In this document: in pieces, positions 1-18,244 of the stretch
How the letters are laid out: each line of letters begins with the position of its first letter
Position numbering within the stretch: the stretch's first letter is position 1
From: Adineta vaga
Taxonomy: Eukaryota > Rotifera
DNA length: 64,000 nucleotides
Assembly: GCA_021613535.1 (NCBI GenBank)
Contig: CP075496.1
Span: forward strand, 11,098,001-11,162,000
Direction: 5' to 3'
The notes under the pieces: model-generated
Databases searched by the model: none
Told to the model about the DNA's origin: nothing
The model's input: the letters and a program-made list of their open reading frames with translations, nothing else
Program-made: the position numbers and the translations under genes

Positions 1-198
1 AAGTTTAATCAATAAGGAAGTATTCCGTGACGCTGGTCTTCGACGAAAAGCTCTTCGAGATGCCAAAGACAAATTCGAAGAACGGTAAAAGAAAATTTCA
101 TTCCTTAATTTCAAGACAAAAAACCTTTTTCTCTTCTCGTTTCTATTAGATACAAAACAGGCAAACATAAATGGTTTTTCCAAAAATTACGATTCTAA
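1..198 (+). CDS. 3' end of an unidentified gene (partial)
   Basis: Two exons are visible: 1-84, then a short GT-AG intron, then 150-198 ending in TAA. The frame stays open across the junction and encodes a highly basic C-terminus that begins SLINKEVFRDAGLRRKALRD and ends HKWFFQKLRF. The 5' part lies outside the window. I do not recognise the family; the short, Lys/Arg-rich tail would suit a small mitochondrial or ribosomal protein, but nothing seen here proves that. It is read in the same direction as the paraplegin gene that starts about 200 bp downstream. Confidence 0.5.
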
Positions 199-393
199 AC
201 CAATGGAAATTTATTCTCAATATCGCGGAACTTTTTTAACATCATCCGAAAGATTTTGTTTTCTGTTTTGATACAAAATAAGAAAGAAAAAAAAAGAAAT
301 AAAACTAACAACACCTATAAAATAGAAAGAATAGGAGAATAAAGAACTCTATCTACACAAAACATCATCATTCTCTCTAGATATTTGAGTATA

Positions 394-4410
<4,017 letters not shown>

Positions 4411-4596
4411 AAAACATTAGTCACTCTTTTTTTCTTCTTCTTTCCTGTGTATCTTATTAAAACATCTTTTTGTTTTTATATTCTTGCACATAAATATAAT
4501 AATAAAAACGAAAGAACGTGTCATTTCATTTCATTTCAACGTCAAGAAGAAGACGATAAGACGAAAAAGTGGGTGTGTGAAATATACGAAGTCATC

Positions 4597-5524
4597 ATGA
4601 CAACTCTTTCGGATCCAGTGCTAATTATATTTGGCACATTCATCTTGCATCAAGTCATATTTTGGATTCATAATGCAATTCTCTTACTATTCACATATGT
4701 CATCTATCCGGATCGTTCGAAAAAATATAAAATTCAAAAAGTTGTATTTTACGACGCTTTTTGTCTCTGATGTAAACAAATCTTTTCTCTAAATAGGATG
4801 TTTATGTTGATTGGAAATCAATTAAAGAATGTACCAAAACAGTGATAATCAATCAAATATTTGTTCTTTTTCCTGCTCTTGTAATTACTTGTCCACTATT
4901 TATGCATCTGAATATTCGATGGCACATACCCATTCCTCCCTGGTATGGTAGTAATTAAGATTTCAATGATCTATTTATTATTTATTAAGTAAAATAGGTA
5001 TCGAATTCTGTTCGAATTATTTTGCTTCTTGGGTGTGACAGAAATCTTTTTCTATTATAGTCATCTTGCGTTGGTAAGCACTAAGACTAAGATGATTTAA
5101 ATGGAATAAATACATTCTTAATTTTGATAGCATTTTTCATCTGTTTATGAATATATTCATAAAAAACATCATCGATTTCGTGCTCCAATTGGTATGGCAG
5201 CTGAATATGCACATCCAATTGAATTCATTGTATCTAATATAACTCCAGTCATTGCTGGACCATTATTATTTCAATCACATCTATTAACTACATGGTTATG
5301 GCTTGTTATTGCACTTACGGGAACAGTAAATCATCATTCGGGATATAAATTACCTGGCATTTGGAAGTGGATTATCTAATCCAGCTTTTCATGATTTTCA
5401 TCATGCAAAATTTACAAATAATTTTGGTCTTTTGGGTATATTAGATCGTGTACACGGAACTGATACAGCCTGGCAAGCGAAAAAAGCGAAACAATATCAA
5501 CAAGGGAAGAAGAAAGAAAAATAG
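4597..5524 (+). CDS. FAXDC2: FAXDC2-type fatty acid hydroxylase (one apparent frameshift)
   Basis: Multi-pass endoplasmic-reticulum di-iron enzyme of the fatty acid hydroxylase/sterol desaturase superfamily. Exons 4597-4740, 4797-4942, 4998-5073 and 5131-5524. The conserved histidine boxes are visible: SHLALH, then IHKKHHRF, HHSGYKLP and AFHDFHHAKF, followed by the family ending LGILDRVHGTD. Order and spacing match FAXDC2 (fatty acid hydroxylase domain-containing 2) better than methylsterol monooxygenase. The frame breaks at about 5352-5357, between HHSGYKLP and the last His box; one extra or two missing bases explain it. Because the downstream frame is perfectly conserved, a sequence error or a recent mutation is likelier than decay. 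It starts 186 bp after paraplegin on the same strand. Confidence 0.8.
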
Positions 5525-5797
5525 AAATAAGATATTTTTATTGATGTTACGCAATTTTACTTCTTTTTCTTTGATTTATTATTACAAATAAAACTATTTT
5601 TTGTCGAGATTTTTTTTATTAACTACGGAAAGACAAAAATACACGAGTATAGAGGAAAATCATAATTCTATACCAAGTGTGCATAAAGAATACATTGACG
5701 AAAGAAACAAGAAAATAGAAGGGGATGGCGCGCGCAGCAAAAAGAAAATACAATATAGAATAAAGTAAAGTAAAACTTCGAAAGAAGGAGAGCAGAA

Positions 5798-6739
<942 letters not shown>

Positions 6740-9700
6740 TGTGGCTTAAAAATTCATTTTTTAATAACTGCGAAAAAGAAAAAGGTTATTTACAATTATT
6801 TATTATGAATTAGATTGTAATAAAATATGTATGAAAAATAAATGATTAATTTTTTCTTCTTCTTCAAACATCGAACGAATCCAAAGAGAATATTATCTCT
6901 TATAATTGATGAACTTGAAAAAATCTCAAGAGTATTGCATACATTCAAGTAAATTTACAATTAGAATATTGTTCTGCTTTTTTCTTTTCTTCAACGAGTT
7001 AAAATATTCAAAAGTTTCAATGATAGTTATGAAATATTTTCTCTTGTGTTCTCTCTCTCTCTATCACTAATTTTCTATTCTTATCTATAGTTCCGCATAC
7101 TAACTGTCATGTTTAATAGTGATCACTATTTGTATTGACCTGAGTTGTCAAAGCATTCATGCAAAAAACTTGTGCGTGTTTGTTAAGATGAAAGTAAAAA
7201 CAAGGTAGTCGAATTAAAATATTCTATTACTCTAATAATTTCATTTCAAACATATTGTTCCGAGACAGGTAAATCAGTTTGAAGAAGGGGAAAAACAAAA
7301 GAGAGTCGAATTTCTTACTTTAATATCAAGCTTCAGAATCTAGTCATTAAGTTCTCTTGTTGAACTGCTTCTCAAATGTTCTCTGTTACTAAGAAACAAT
7401 AATAACGACAACAATGTATCCGAGAAGTTGTCAACGATAGTGATAATGATATGTTGTTGTTATTGTTATTGTTGTTGTTGTTATCGTTGTTGTTGTAGAA
7501 AAGAAAGGTATGAATTTCACGGCACACACCACAGATCTGAAGAATATAGAAAAGAAAATTTCTTGCAATCTTTTTATGTTTCTTCTTCTCGTATGGAAAC
7601 ATAAAATGGAAAAGAGAGAGAGAGAGAAAAAGAAAGTTCTGTGCAGACATGCGTATGTTCGTGCGTCAGCATAGTTAGCATTACTATGAAAAAAAAAGTA
7701 AGAGTAGTTGTAGCAACGGCGAACAAAAATAGAAAGAAAATAGTTATGATAATACAGAAAAAAAGAGCGGAAGTGATTTTGAGCTAAAGTGAATTCCCAC
7801 CGTTTGTTTTCGATGTCATTTCCTACTAGACTTCTTAGGATCATAAGACTCAATGATTGATCGATCGAGCGCGTAAGCGAGAATGCTAACGAACATCTAA
7901 GCGAACGAAAATAAGAGACCATTCTAGTTCTTTTTTTTTCTTTTCTTGCATCGATCGATCGATCGGAAAAGAATGAAGATATGATGATGATGTTACTTAA
8001 CTATATCATCAATTCAAAATTAAATATAAAGACAAGATGTTATTCTTCTATTTTTCAAGAAGATGTCCTAGTTAAAAAGCAAACTAGATAAGACAAATAG
8101 ACTAGTAAATATTGTTTTCATCATCTTCTCTTTTTACTTCGTTGTTATATAAATGAGCAAATAATGAAAAGCAAAAAAAGAAGAAAACGTCGAAGAAAAG
8201 AATACAGCATTTTTTTATTGTAAATTGACCTCATAAGAGCTATTCAATTATTTACTGGAGAAACAAACGATTAGTAACAAGAAAAAAGGGAGCTGTTAAG
8301 CACTTTGCATTCGGCAATATTTTCAACTAATTCAGACATTTAGTTCATGGGAAGAAAAATAACTTTTATTGATGAATGAACGTTTAGTTCGTCGAAAATA
8401 TTATCAAAGATTTCCTTCAACGAAATCAAAAGAAATAGATTGGAGCAGTATGTCAAGAACGAGAGAGAAAACAACAAGGTAATATGATCTATATCGTTCT
8501 TATAAACAAAAAACTGATGGTAATGGTTGATATCGTTTTTAATTATCTATCTTTCGTGCGTATATTCATCTTGATGTTTATCTGCGACGACTGCTGATCT
8601 CCCTGAGTTTTGCCATTGGGAGAATTAACACGTGTCGACAATGATCTATTCTCTAGATGATTAGAATCTTCTGTCTGTCGTTTTGCTGACTAATCGCGAT
8701 TAACATATCGATGTCCATGACACAAAATTACCAATACATGGCAAACAAAAAACCTAAATTTTCCACACATATTTTGACATTTTGTTATCTGAACGTTTGT
8801 TTCGAATGTCGTGGAATCCTCCTGAGATCTTTCGAACGACGACGACGACAACGACGACGATGACAACAAGAGTTTTGTCTCATCGATCATCAGATAATCT
8901 ATACATATATTGGAAACTGTAAAATGAATTTCTAATAGAATTGACTGCCTTACTGAATGACATGTATTTCTTCTCTGATTAATTTCGTTTAGATTTCTAC
9001 TATCAAGAGACTCATTCGACTACTATCAGAACTCTACGAGAACGGCATTAATTGAGAGAAATCTTCAGAAAGAAAGAAAAAAAGAAAAGAGAAGCAATCA
9101 AGTGAGAGAAATATAATGAAGACGTATTGTAGAAAAAAACATAACTCAATCGTCGTTATTTAGATAGGCAAAAATGAGACTACACAACAAAATGATAGTG
9201 GAAGAACGTTAGTACTAAACTTAGAACTTGTAATTTCTACTAACTAAATCATTTATTAGCGAACAATTGAATCGTTTTCTTATTAAATATATTTTCTATA
9301 CACTTACACATATATGAAAGAATGAAAACTAGTTTATTTTACGATCAAAAACAACCAGAATGTGAACAATATGGTCGTTCATTTAAAACAATACCAATGA
9401 TTTTAAAACGTTTTGACAATGTATACAAGCAGAAGAAGATGAAGAGCAATGAATCGATCGATTCTTTTGCTTACTCCGGATACAATGTAAACTTAGTATG
9501 CTAATTCAATACATTTTATCTATGGATCTATATATGTTAAGACTATTAGAAGACGAAAATTCAACTAAATGTCATCTTAAATAAAACAACTGATTATATG
9601 CTGCAATTTGTTTCTTCATGCTCGATATAGATGATTATTAGTAAAGAAAATATCAATCAGTTTCCGTTTAAAATTTTTACAATAACAAGAAAATAGATTG

Positions 9701-12523
9701 CTCTTTCTTAGTTTGTTTGTCAACGATGATAACAAAAAAAAATATAGAACTAAGACGTCGTAGAGATATAATTGACTATTCTGATCGATCGTCCAAGTCA
9801 GCAATTTCAATATTTATTGACTAAAATAATGCTCCATGCTTAGAACAAAATTGGATCTTGCTCGACAAGTAATCAAGAAAAAAAAAGCTCCCACTCATAA
9901 ATATACTGTTATATCGAACGTGCTTCTTCCTTTCTTCAATAAATCGTTTGACATCGAATCTATCTATAGAGATACATAATATAATAGATACATTGGATAA
10001 AATATTTTCAGAAGATATGGATTATAAGATAATGGAAGAAACGCCCATTATATACTTAATATTTGACACTCTTGTCATCGATATGTTACGAATGAATGGA
10101 TCATCAATTTTCATGTCGGATCTATTTTCTTATACACTTGACAAAAAAATCCATCCTTATCTGGCAAAAGTTGTCCTTCTTTTTCTTTTCTTCTGAAGAT
10201 TCATGCTAGAAGATAATTATTATCTATTTCTCTGATTATTCAAAAAAGAAAAGTTTTTCGTAACTATAGTGAAATAAAAACAAATGATTATAGGAAGCAT
10301 AGGTAGGTGAATTAGATATCTAATTGATTATTTTTACAGATGAATGATTAAGAGGATTTCCTATATCTTGATAATTTTTACTTAATTCTATCGATTTATG
10401 TGGATGATTTGTGCACGATCGCATTTTGATTTTACTTACGAGATTATATTGAAGACGAATTTTATTGAACTGAAGCGGAATAACTCTTTTCTAATGTTAC
10501 ATTGACAATAAAAAGAATAGGGAAAAAACTGAAGACAACATGGTTAGTCTTTCTCGTTTCTTGTTCTCTCTTCCTCTTCTTCTTCTTCTTCGTCGTCGTC
10601 GTCTATCTTCTTACTTCTCCTTTTTCTCCGTATGTTATCCACATTTTCTTCGCTTCAGATGAAATAAAAAAACAAGTAGTAACTCGTTGTCTACTTCTCA
10701 TCAATATAGACAAATTTTTATCTTTTGATGCAAAAATATCACATAGAAACAAAAAAATTTACATGACAACCTGAGAATCATATATCTAAATATCTATATA
10801 CAATCATTTAGGGGAACATCTTTGTTAGATATCTGTATCTAAAGAAATTACAACATTATAAACAAGGAGAGAGCGAGAAAAAGTGAGATTAATCATTATC
10901 TATAAATATATTTACCATCTGGATAGTATAAAACAATTTGCTATCATTTTACCTATATAATGATGATATTCTTCATAGTTTTTCATGTCTTGGATAAATT
11001 ACCAAATGTGTGCGTGAAAAAGAGTTATGTTTTATGAATGAGACTCCTTCGAGATTTGTTTTTATTCTACTTGTATAGAAAAAGATAGAAAAATAAGGTT
11101 AAAATAAAACATGATTTCCCTTAAGAACTGCACATGTGCAAGTTGTGATTGACGTGATAGGTGAAAAATTACTTATCTTTTATGCATAATTTTTAAAAAT
11201 TACACTAAACTATCATCGTTTTATTTTATCCATAGAGAATGAGTTATATGTAAGTCTATTTCGATCTTTGCTGTTTTCGTCTAGGGAAGCTTCTTAACAT
11301 ACTAACCGGAGACAAGACTTGTAATTCAATTGGTTAAATATCAAGTATTTTTCTATTATCTCTACAGATTATATATTCGTTGATATATAGACATCGGCAG
11401 TTAACTCTTAGGTCGGAAATTGAATTAGTTTGACATAATCGAACGATCTATGAAATCGACTGTTCGGCTTCTGTTAGTCGATGATCATGTAAACTTAATC
11501 TCATAAATTAGACTGTTATAATTACTTTTTGTTCTTTGAGAAGATACTTTCTGATTAGTGACATGATCTTCTAAAAAGCAATTTCTATGAATCCTATTTA
11601 TTTATTTATTTCTCATCGATTGAATCAACTCTCCTGATAGATATACTGAGTTTTGTTTTCTAATGTAGAAAAAAAAACGAACATATCTTCGAATAATTAC
11701 ATGTCCATATGTTGAGAATAATCTTATTGAGATTATTATTGAAGCATTAGATTGAAGTGATAGTCTAAATTCGAGTGATTCTTAGATAAGTACCAATGGT
11801 CTTTTCATTAGTGTCTTGCTGAATTCTTGATTAGAAATATTCCTTGAAGCATCGATAATAAGATAAAGTTTTTTCATCGTGTTTTTTTTAGTAGATGTTA
11901 TCTTCATTCTGGAAAGGGAATTCTTTTGAAGTCATATGAGTGTATCAGATCGTCAATAATCAAAAGGTTATTAAAATTCGTGAATATGTACATGCTAAGA
12001 ATGTCTCCAATCAACATCGTATTCAAGAATACGAAATAAATTATTTGCATTTCTGCTAAAATATAGAAAAAAACAAAACCAAGTTTTATTCAATAGATGT
12101 TCGTGTATTCTCAATCACAATTAGCATCAATAATATAATCCAGTTGCTATTTACCAAGAACTTTCTATTCTCAAGGAATACAATAGATTCATGATTATGG
12201 CATGAAAACGTATTCAAAATATATCTATCAGTCATCTAGATCATGAGTTACTTTCTATGGCTTAATAATTATAATTAAAAAGTATAGAATATGATGATGT
12301 TAGATAGATAATCCTGATTTACGTATAAGATCAATAATGAAATGCAAACCAAGGTTTTTTCTTGTTGAAAGACATGATGACAAAAAAGACGTTTTCTTTA
12401 GATTTTTGTGTAAATCTGAAGTTCACTGTTTCCTTTCTTGTACAGAGGAAAACCTGAGCAGCAATGTAAAGTGATCAAGTATAAGTCAACATTTAGAATA
12501 CAAATTCTTTTTACAGAAACGAT
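6740..12523. other. Long stretch without convincing genes
   Basis: No reading frame shows a recognisable domain, codon-like composition plus splice sites, or continuity between exons. It holds a GTT/GTTATT microsatellite (about 7443-7497), an (ATCG)n tract (about 7950-7963), a CGA-rich tract (about 8838-8862) and many poly-A and poly-T runs. The part next to 6740 probably carries the promoter and 5' UTR of the KCTD gene. Short open frames at 9322-9504 and 9948-10196 have no supporting features. Confidence 0.5.
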
Positions 12524-13754
12524 TTAATTATCGATTAAAGAATTTTTCAGACAATCTCTGTACCAAACGAAACGAAGACAATCAATATTACCGCCATACT
12601 TGCCGTAGACGAAGCCGACAAAATAATTGGCAATCTTTTCTGTTCTTATTATACCTTCTGTGATGCCAAACGATTCGCTATGACCATAATTTGTTTCAAA
12701 TTCAATACCGGCAATGATTTGAATTACACTGCTGCCTACTTTTAAACGAATTGTTCGATTTTGTTCATAAGTAGTCACTCGCGTAATGGTTTCATTCTTA
12801 TCTAACGACATCTTTTTGGAATTTTCTGGCAAACGAACATGATTCTCACATCCATATTCCTGTCCATATCTACCATGAGAATAAAGAAATTTTATACAAC
12901 CTAACGTGTCTCTACCTGAAATAATTTGTAATGAAAATTCTTTCTTTTAGTACATTTATAGACTTACCATCTTCATCTTTGATAGTGAAAGTTTCGACAT
13001 CAGTTATCCTGTGACTGAAATCAAGATCAGCGATTTCAGCATCCGACTTTAAATGGTTCCCTCCGTACGTATTACCATGAAGCATGCCTCTTTTAACGAC
13101 GAGTATTCCTAGAAAATATTTCAGCTAGTTTTAATTAATTTTAATTTCTAATTTACTTTCAGATTGATATACATTGTCAGAGGATTTGTCATTCAACATC
13201 CAAATTTTCAGCGACGCACAAATGAGTATTACAATGACAATAAACAGACAAAGATCATATTTTGTTACATAAATTCTACCAATTTTATAGATAAATGATC
13301 GAGATTTAGAAGATTTATTGATTTTTTTCTTCATGAATGAACTAACAACTTGAAGATTAGATTAAATAACTAGATAAATATTAAAAACATAATATCTATC
13401 AAATTTACCTGATTTCGTTTTACAATCTTCATTTTTCAATGTTTGTTGATATTGTTTATAGTCTAGAAGATAAATTTGATTCTTAATATGAATGCACATA
13501 TTTAAATAACCTTCAAGTTTTCGAACAGCTTCGAAACAATTCATTTCTTGAAATGTTTTGATAAATAAATTCAAATCTTGCTCGGTAATTTTCTTTTGTT
13601 GATAGAATGATTTTATGGTCAATAACACATCGATAAGTATTGTATCGTTATGTAATTTTTGTATTAAAAGTCCACAAAGACGTTGTCGATCGTTTTCTGG
13701 TGCAATATTTCTTAATTTCAATAAGAAATTTTGACAATGAAAGTCTTTATTCAT
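12524..13754 (-). CDS. DED-TM-jacalin protein, copy A
   Basis: Exons 13511-13754 (DED-like), 13409-13462 (linker), 13157-13348 (membrane), 12968-13108 and 12524-12915 (jacalin-like). Residues 1-80 (start MNKDFHCQNFLLKLRN) fit a six-helix death-effector-type fold aligned with copies B-E. The third exon has a basic stretch, then one hydrophobic span (YDLCLFIVIVILICASLKIW). The C-terminal domain starts ILVVKRGMLHGNTYGGNH and ends YGGNIDCLRFVWYRDC, as in jacalin-related lectins. It is the most divergent DED of the set and the only copy with an extra intron inside the lectin domain. No signal peptide, so a single span with cytosolic DED and outside lectin (type II) is likely. Function is not known; membrane receptor is inferred. 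Confidence 0.65.
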
Positions 13755-13927
13755 CTAAAACACGATTCAAAATTATCATATTGATCTACATTCGAACTAA
13801 AGTATACACATTCGTGACTATGAATATGAAATGTCTTTCTTTCTCAGCTTATAGGATTTTTATGTCAGACATATCACAAAGAATACAGTTTGAACACAAA
13901 TTGAAACTTCTTTCATTCGTAGTATGT

Positions 13928-15273
13928 CTATTGAGCAAATAAATCGTCATTAATATGAAGTATAACAGTGTCGTTAAGAGAAAGTCGTTGATATTTATAA
14001 AATTGAAATCCATTTATATAATTATTTTTAATCAGTCCTTCAACATACCAATGAATAAAATTGTCAGTCAGATATTTACATTTATTGTTAGTATCTTTTC
14101 CGTATAGATGCTTTTCAGTTCCAATACCAATTAGTAAACCTTCGATATAAGTTGATTTATAATTTTTATCATTGAAATATTGAGTAAATTCTCTGATACG
14201 TCGCGTCGGATCGAATGTTAAGAGCGTTTTATTGGTTCCTGTACAATTATAGCTAAATTGATGTTTGAAAGTTTTGTGATTTGAATAAATAAATTCAATA
14301 GAACATATAAGTTTGCTCGTATGATTGAGTTCAATAGATGTCAAATGATCATTATATGTGAGAGAAAGATTTTGAGCATGACTGATCCGTTGACCATCTG
14401 TAATTGTAATATTAGAACATAATTCATCTTTTTTTATTATATATACCGCTAAATACGAGAACACAAATATATTATTTTAAACGTCAATGATTTGAAGAAG
14501 AAAAAACATACCGGAATCAGTTTTTGATCTTATAGGAGGTTTATGAAGTTTTTTTGGAAGAACAACCCATAGACAAAACACAAAAATTGAAATCATGAAT
14601 ATAGACATAAAAAATAAACTAATAGTTAATGATGATTTATAAAATCGTGGTGGTAAACTCGGTGAAATATGTTTTACTACTTTATTATTAGATTCTTGCA
14701 ATCGTGATAGACAACTATCTGAAATATTCGTCGAATAAATGTTTAATATTCAATCACAAAGACTAATTGGTATATATACCTGATACTAATGAATGTATCT
14801 CAAAAGTTGCACATTCATCATCATCATTATCCACGATAGTACTCCGTTGGTTAATGATTTATGTGACCGTTTTGCTGATTGAAATTCTGAAATACAAACA
14901 ATTCTGAACATCGATTTACGAAAATGATCAAACATATATTAGATATGATACACTTCAATATGAAATCTTTGCTTATTATAATTGACAAAAGAATTCGAAT
15001 GTGATCAACAAACAAACCTCGAAGTTGTCTAACAGCACTATGACAATTGATAGCATCAAATGCTTTGATTAAAAAATCGAGATTATTTTCCGTAATATTC
15101 TCTTGTTGAAATAATGTCTCGATAATATTTAATGTTCCATGAAGTGTTATATCATCACGATCATCTCGTGATACAATTGTACCAATCACAAAATGAAGTA
15201 AAGTTCGTTCTTCACTAGATATTTCACTTTGGAGATTGATTAATAATTTTCGACAATCGAATTGTCGATCCAT
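13928..15273 (-). CDS. DED-TM-jacalin-like protein, copy B (one apparent frameshift)
   Basis: Exons 15018-15273 (DED-like, start MDRQFDCRKLLINLQSEISS), 14780-14886 (linker), 14512-14718 (membrane, core FFMSIFMISIFVFCLWVVL) and 13928-14448 (lectin-like). The last domain is strongly diverged: it keeps the beta-strand pattern and length of the others, and CSIEFIYSN matches their strand, but lacks the GG loop and the HGT motif, so sugar binding is doubtful. The linker exon starts in one frame and leaves in another; one missing base near 14845-14865 repairs it and restores a linker (NQRSTIVDNDDEC) like that of copies C and D. Confidence 0.55.
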
Positions 15274-16542
15274 CTGAAATCTATGTAAAACATATGTGCA
15301 GTCATGAAATCCAAAGATGAAAAAAGAATTAAAAAATGTAATATTAACAGGATAAAGATGAAATCCTATAAAGTTTATAGTGATTTTTATTGAAGTAGAA
15401 CGATGGGAAAAAGAGATAACGAATACAGACGAAGATAAATCATTCAATCAATTGAGAGAAGCTAATCTTTTATATGACATCATCACGCTTTTTTCCCAAC
15501 TTTAAAGGGTAAACTCATTCTTATGATTCAAGTCCATCAAGATGTGTAGCAGTAGTACCGCTTACTCATACCATGTAAGGTTATTTGTAACATTGTACAA
15601 TCTTGAATCTATAGAAACTAGTCCTATTTTCGATATGAATGTGATTATACATTTAGTCAATGATTACTACGATGCAGACTAATGAAATAACCTTACTGAT
15701 GTAGAAAGTATTGAAAAAAGAAACTCTTCGTCCACTTGGCATACCAAACAAGTAATGGGAAAAGTTTACGTGACTGATTTGTATACCAATTACCTATCAT
15801 AGATAGCCCGTTATCTTATTTCATTGATGCACCAATTAAAAGATTTAAAATTAGTTCTAATACGTGTATATTTATAAAGAAAAGATTTGGTTTTACCGAA
15901 AAAGTGTAATAAATAGATATTAGAAAACAAGATGCTAATAAAAGAAATGGACGTATGAATAAAGCGTGGAAAGAAAACGTATAAATATAATAATTAGCCA
16001 TGATAATTGGGAAACAATTTTTCTTTCCCATTGTAAGATTATTCTGTTTGAATACTAAACATATGAGAATGATGTCATTTTTGTTGTAATTCTATAGAAA
16101 TTGTTTATCTTTTGTAAATTAGCACAAATATATAATTCGAGAACATTGTATTCACCTTTTTTCTACGTTGAAATAGTTATTTTTACGACATATGATACAA
16201 TTTATGTAGATAAACATTTTAAAATGCGTAGACGAATTTGATATAATCTTCGATAATATTTCACTGCATGGATACGATAAATATAGATCATGGGAAAAAA
16301 TGTACGTAGATGTAGGAAGAGAAAAGAAACGCCTTATCTTTTGCCTGTCTACGTTATACGATATTTTTATGGCCCGAATTAGTTTTTATTATGTTCGTGA
16401 TATGGAATAAATACTCGAATTTAGATTCATCTGTAAAAATTCCGTCAAATTTGAATGTATTAAATTCTACTTTTATTTAACGATATATATTTATCAATCA
16501 TATTGACTATTTAAAAATACATGTTTGGGAATTTATTTCTTC
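15274..16542. other. Intergenic, no gene seen
   Basis: Between copies B and C. AT-rich with no frame that extends across plausible splice sites. An open frame at 15816-16031 on the minus strand is hydrophobic but unsupported. Probably promoter and 5' UTR of copy B plus the 3' flank of copy C. Confidence 0.45.
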
Positions 16543-17905
16543 TTAATATGATGAGAGAGTAGCAGTAGTTGACGGTGATGTAAGTCTATACCAAACAAAC
16601 TGTATTGCATCAATATATCCAGCACCTCTTCCTCGAATGTACGCTAGTGTATAAGTTGAAAAAGTCTCATTCACTACTATTGCATTTGAAGAACCAAAAA
16701 GTTCACTAAATCGTCCTCTATCTGTAAAAAAACGTAGACCAACGATCAGATAAGTACCATTTGGTGAAAATGGATTTGCAATAGTACGTGTACTCGTATA
16801 AATTGATACACTATCGATATGTTCGTCAGACTCTAAAACGAATGTCGACGTATATGGAGAAGAACGATATACTTCGGAACCATGCTGTTTAGATTTATCA
16901 TTTGTATAAGAGAATGTCACGAAATCTAAAACATCAGATGTCCATCCAGCGCTAATACTCATTATCTTATCATTAAAATTTAATGAACAATCTTTAGCAT
17001 CATTGAATTCATTACCACCGTCTATATTTCCATACATAGATCCTGCTTTGATAATTAATATGTCTACAAGTGACAATTAATCGTGTATAGATATATATAT
17101 ATATATTTTGTAGATCTTCGTAAAAACCTACCTGAGTTGGAACGTTTGACTTTGACGAACAGAATAAGTAACAATAGAAAAGCGGAAATACCAATAATAT
17201 TCAAAAAAAAAAGAATAAGTTGACAGATTGTTAATTTTGATTTGAATATTTGTTTGACTAATGTTACATTGACGTTGAAAAGTTTATTATCACAATGTAG
17301 TGATGTTTTCGTTAGATTTATTTTATCATCATTACAACTATTTTGATCAAATGATATTGTTGTAGCTTGACTCGATGTTGATGCACGCTCACTAGAATTA
17401 TGGCTTGCATTCAATTCTGGAGTAGACTCTAAAAGTATTCCAATGAATCTCTAAATCTCTACAATAATAGATAAATCTTACTGGGAAAAACAATTTTATC
17501 TAGTTGATCATTATCATCAAGTATATCGGAAACATTTGTTGCAGTAGTTCCACTATGAACTCGTTGATGTTGAATCAATTGATGTTCTGAAAAAAAACCC
17601 AAATAGAACAATGGTGTTAACTGTGAGCAAAACGCACATTATTACATACCTTTTAGTCGCTTTACTGCTTCATGGCAATGAATTTCACGAAACACTTGAA
17701 TCAAATAATCAAAATCTTGTTCACTAATTTTAGCTTGATCAAAAAGTGTTTCAAGAAGATTCAATGTTCCACCCAATGTTGGATCATCACGTAGTTGTCT
17801 TGGAATAGTATCACCAACAATGAAATGTAGACGTCGTCGATCATTATCCGACAAACAATCTTGAAGTTTTAAAAGTAGAGCTCGAAAATCAAATTGCTCA
17901 TCCAT
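16543..17905 (-). CDS. DED-TM-jacalin protein, copy C
   Basis: Exons 17650-17905 (DED), 17482-17586 (linker), 17132-17428 (linker and membrane span) and 16543-17063 (jacalin). The DED-like domain has the helix pattern of FADD/caspase-8 DEDs: LSDNDRRRLHFIVGD for helices 1-2, TLNLLETLFDQAKISEQDF for helices 4-5, and REIHCHEAVKRLKG for helix 6. The linker is Ser/Thr/Asn-rich with several N-x-S/T sites. The span is LTICQLILFFLNIIGISAFL and beyond. The lectin domain shows MYGNIDGGNEFNDA, KQHGSEVY, LRFFTDRGRFSELFG and GRGAGYIDAIQFVWYR, the typical N- and C-terminal jacalin signatures. All visible exon junctions are phase 1. This is the best-preserved copy of the family. Confidence 0.75.
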
Positions 17906-18244
17906 GTTTTTATAAATACTTATTACTGTATATATAGTAATATAATATGATTATTACAGTATTTATGGTAATGTAATATGATATATCGATTTTGTTTTCT
18001 ATTGAAAATGAATGTAAAGTGCGAAAAAACCGTCACACTTCAGCACACATTTATTAAATTATTATATTAATAGTGGGTGATAAAAAAGAGATGGATGACG
18101 TATACCATTTATCATAGTATATAGAAAATAAATGTTTACTTTCTATTTCCTTTCTCAAGAAAAACATGAGTCAATATATGATCTAGTGATAGGTGAAAAA
18201 TATTTTTTACCTACAATTTTATTTATCCATACATTCTACATGAG
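17906..18244. other. Short intergenic region between copies C and D
   Basis: 339 bp with poly-A/T runs and a near-duplicate segment (ATTACTGTATATATAGTAAT and a related unit at about 17920-17980). No gene. Expected to hold the promoter of copy C and the 3' end signal of copy D. Confidence 0.4.

Noticed and set aside
7372-7922. Two overlapping minus-strand open frames
   Set aside because: Low-complexity translation of GTT/GAA microsatellites and pyrimidine runs; no splice or domain support.
9948-10196. An 82-residue open frame on the plus strand
   Set aside because: Starts at a non-ATG codon, no recognised domain, no neighbouring exon in frame.
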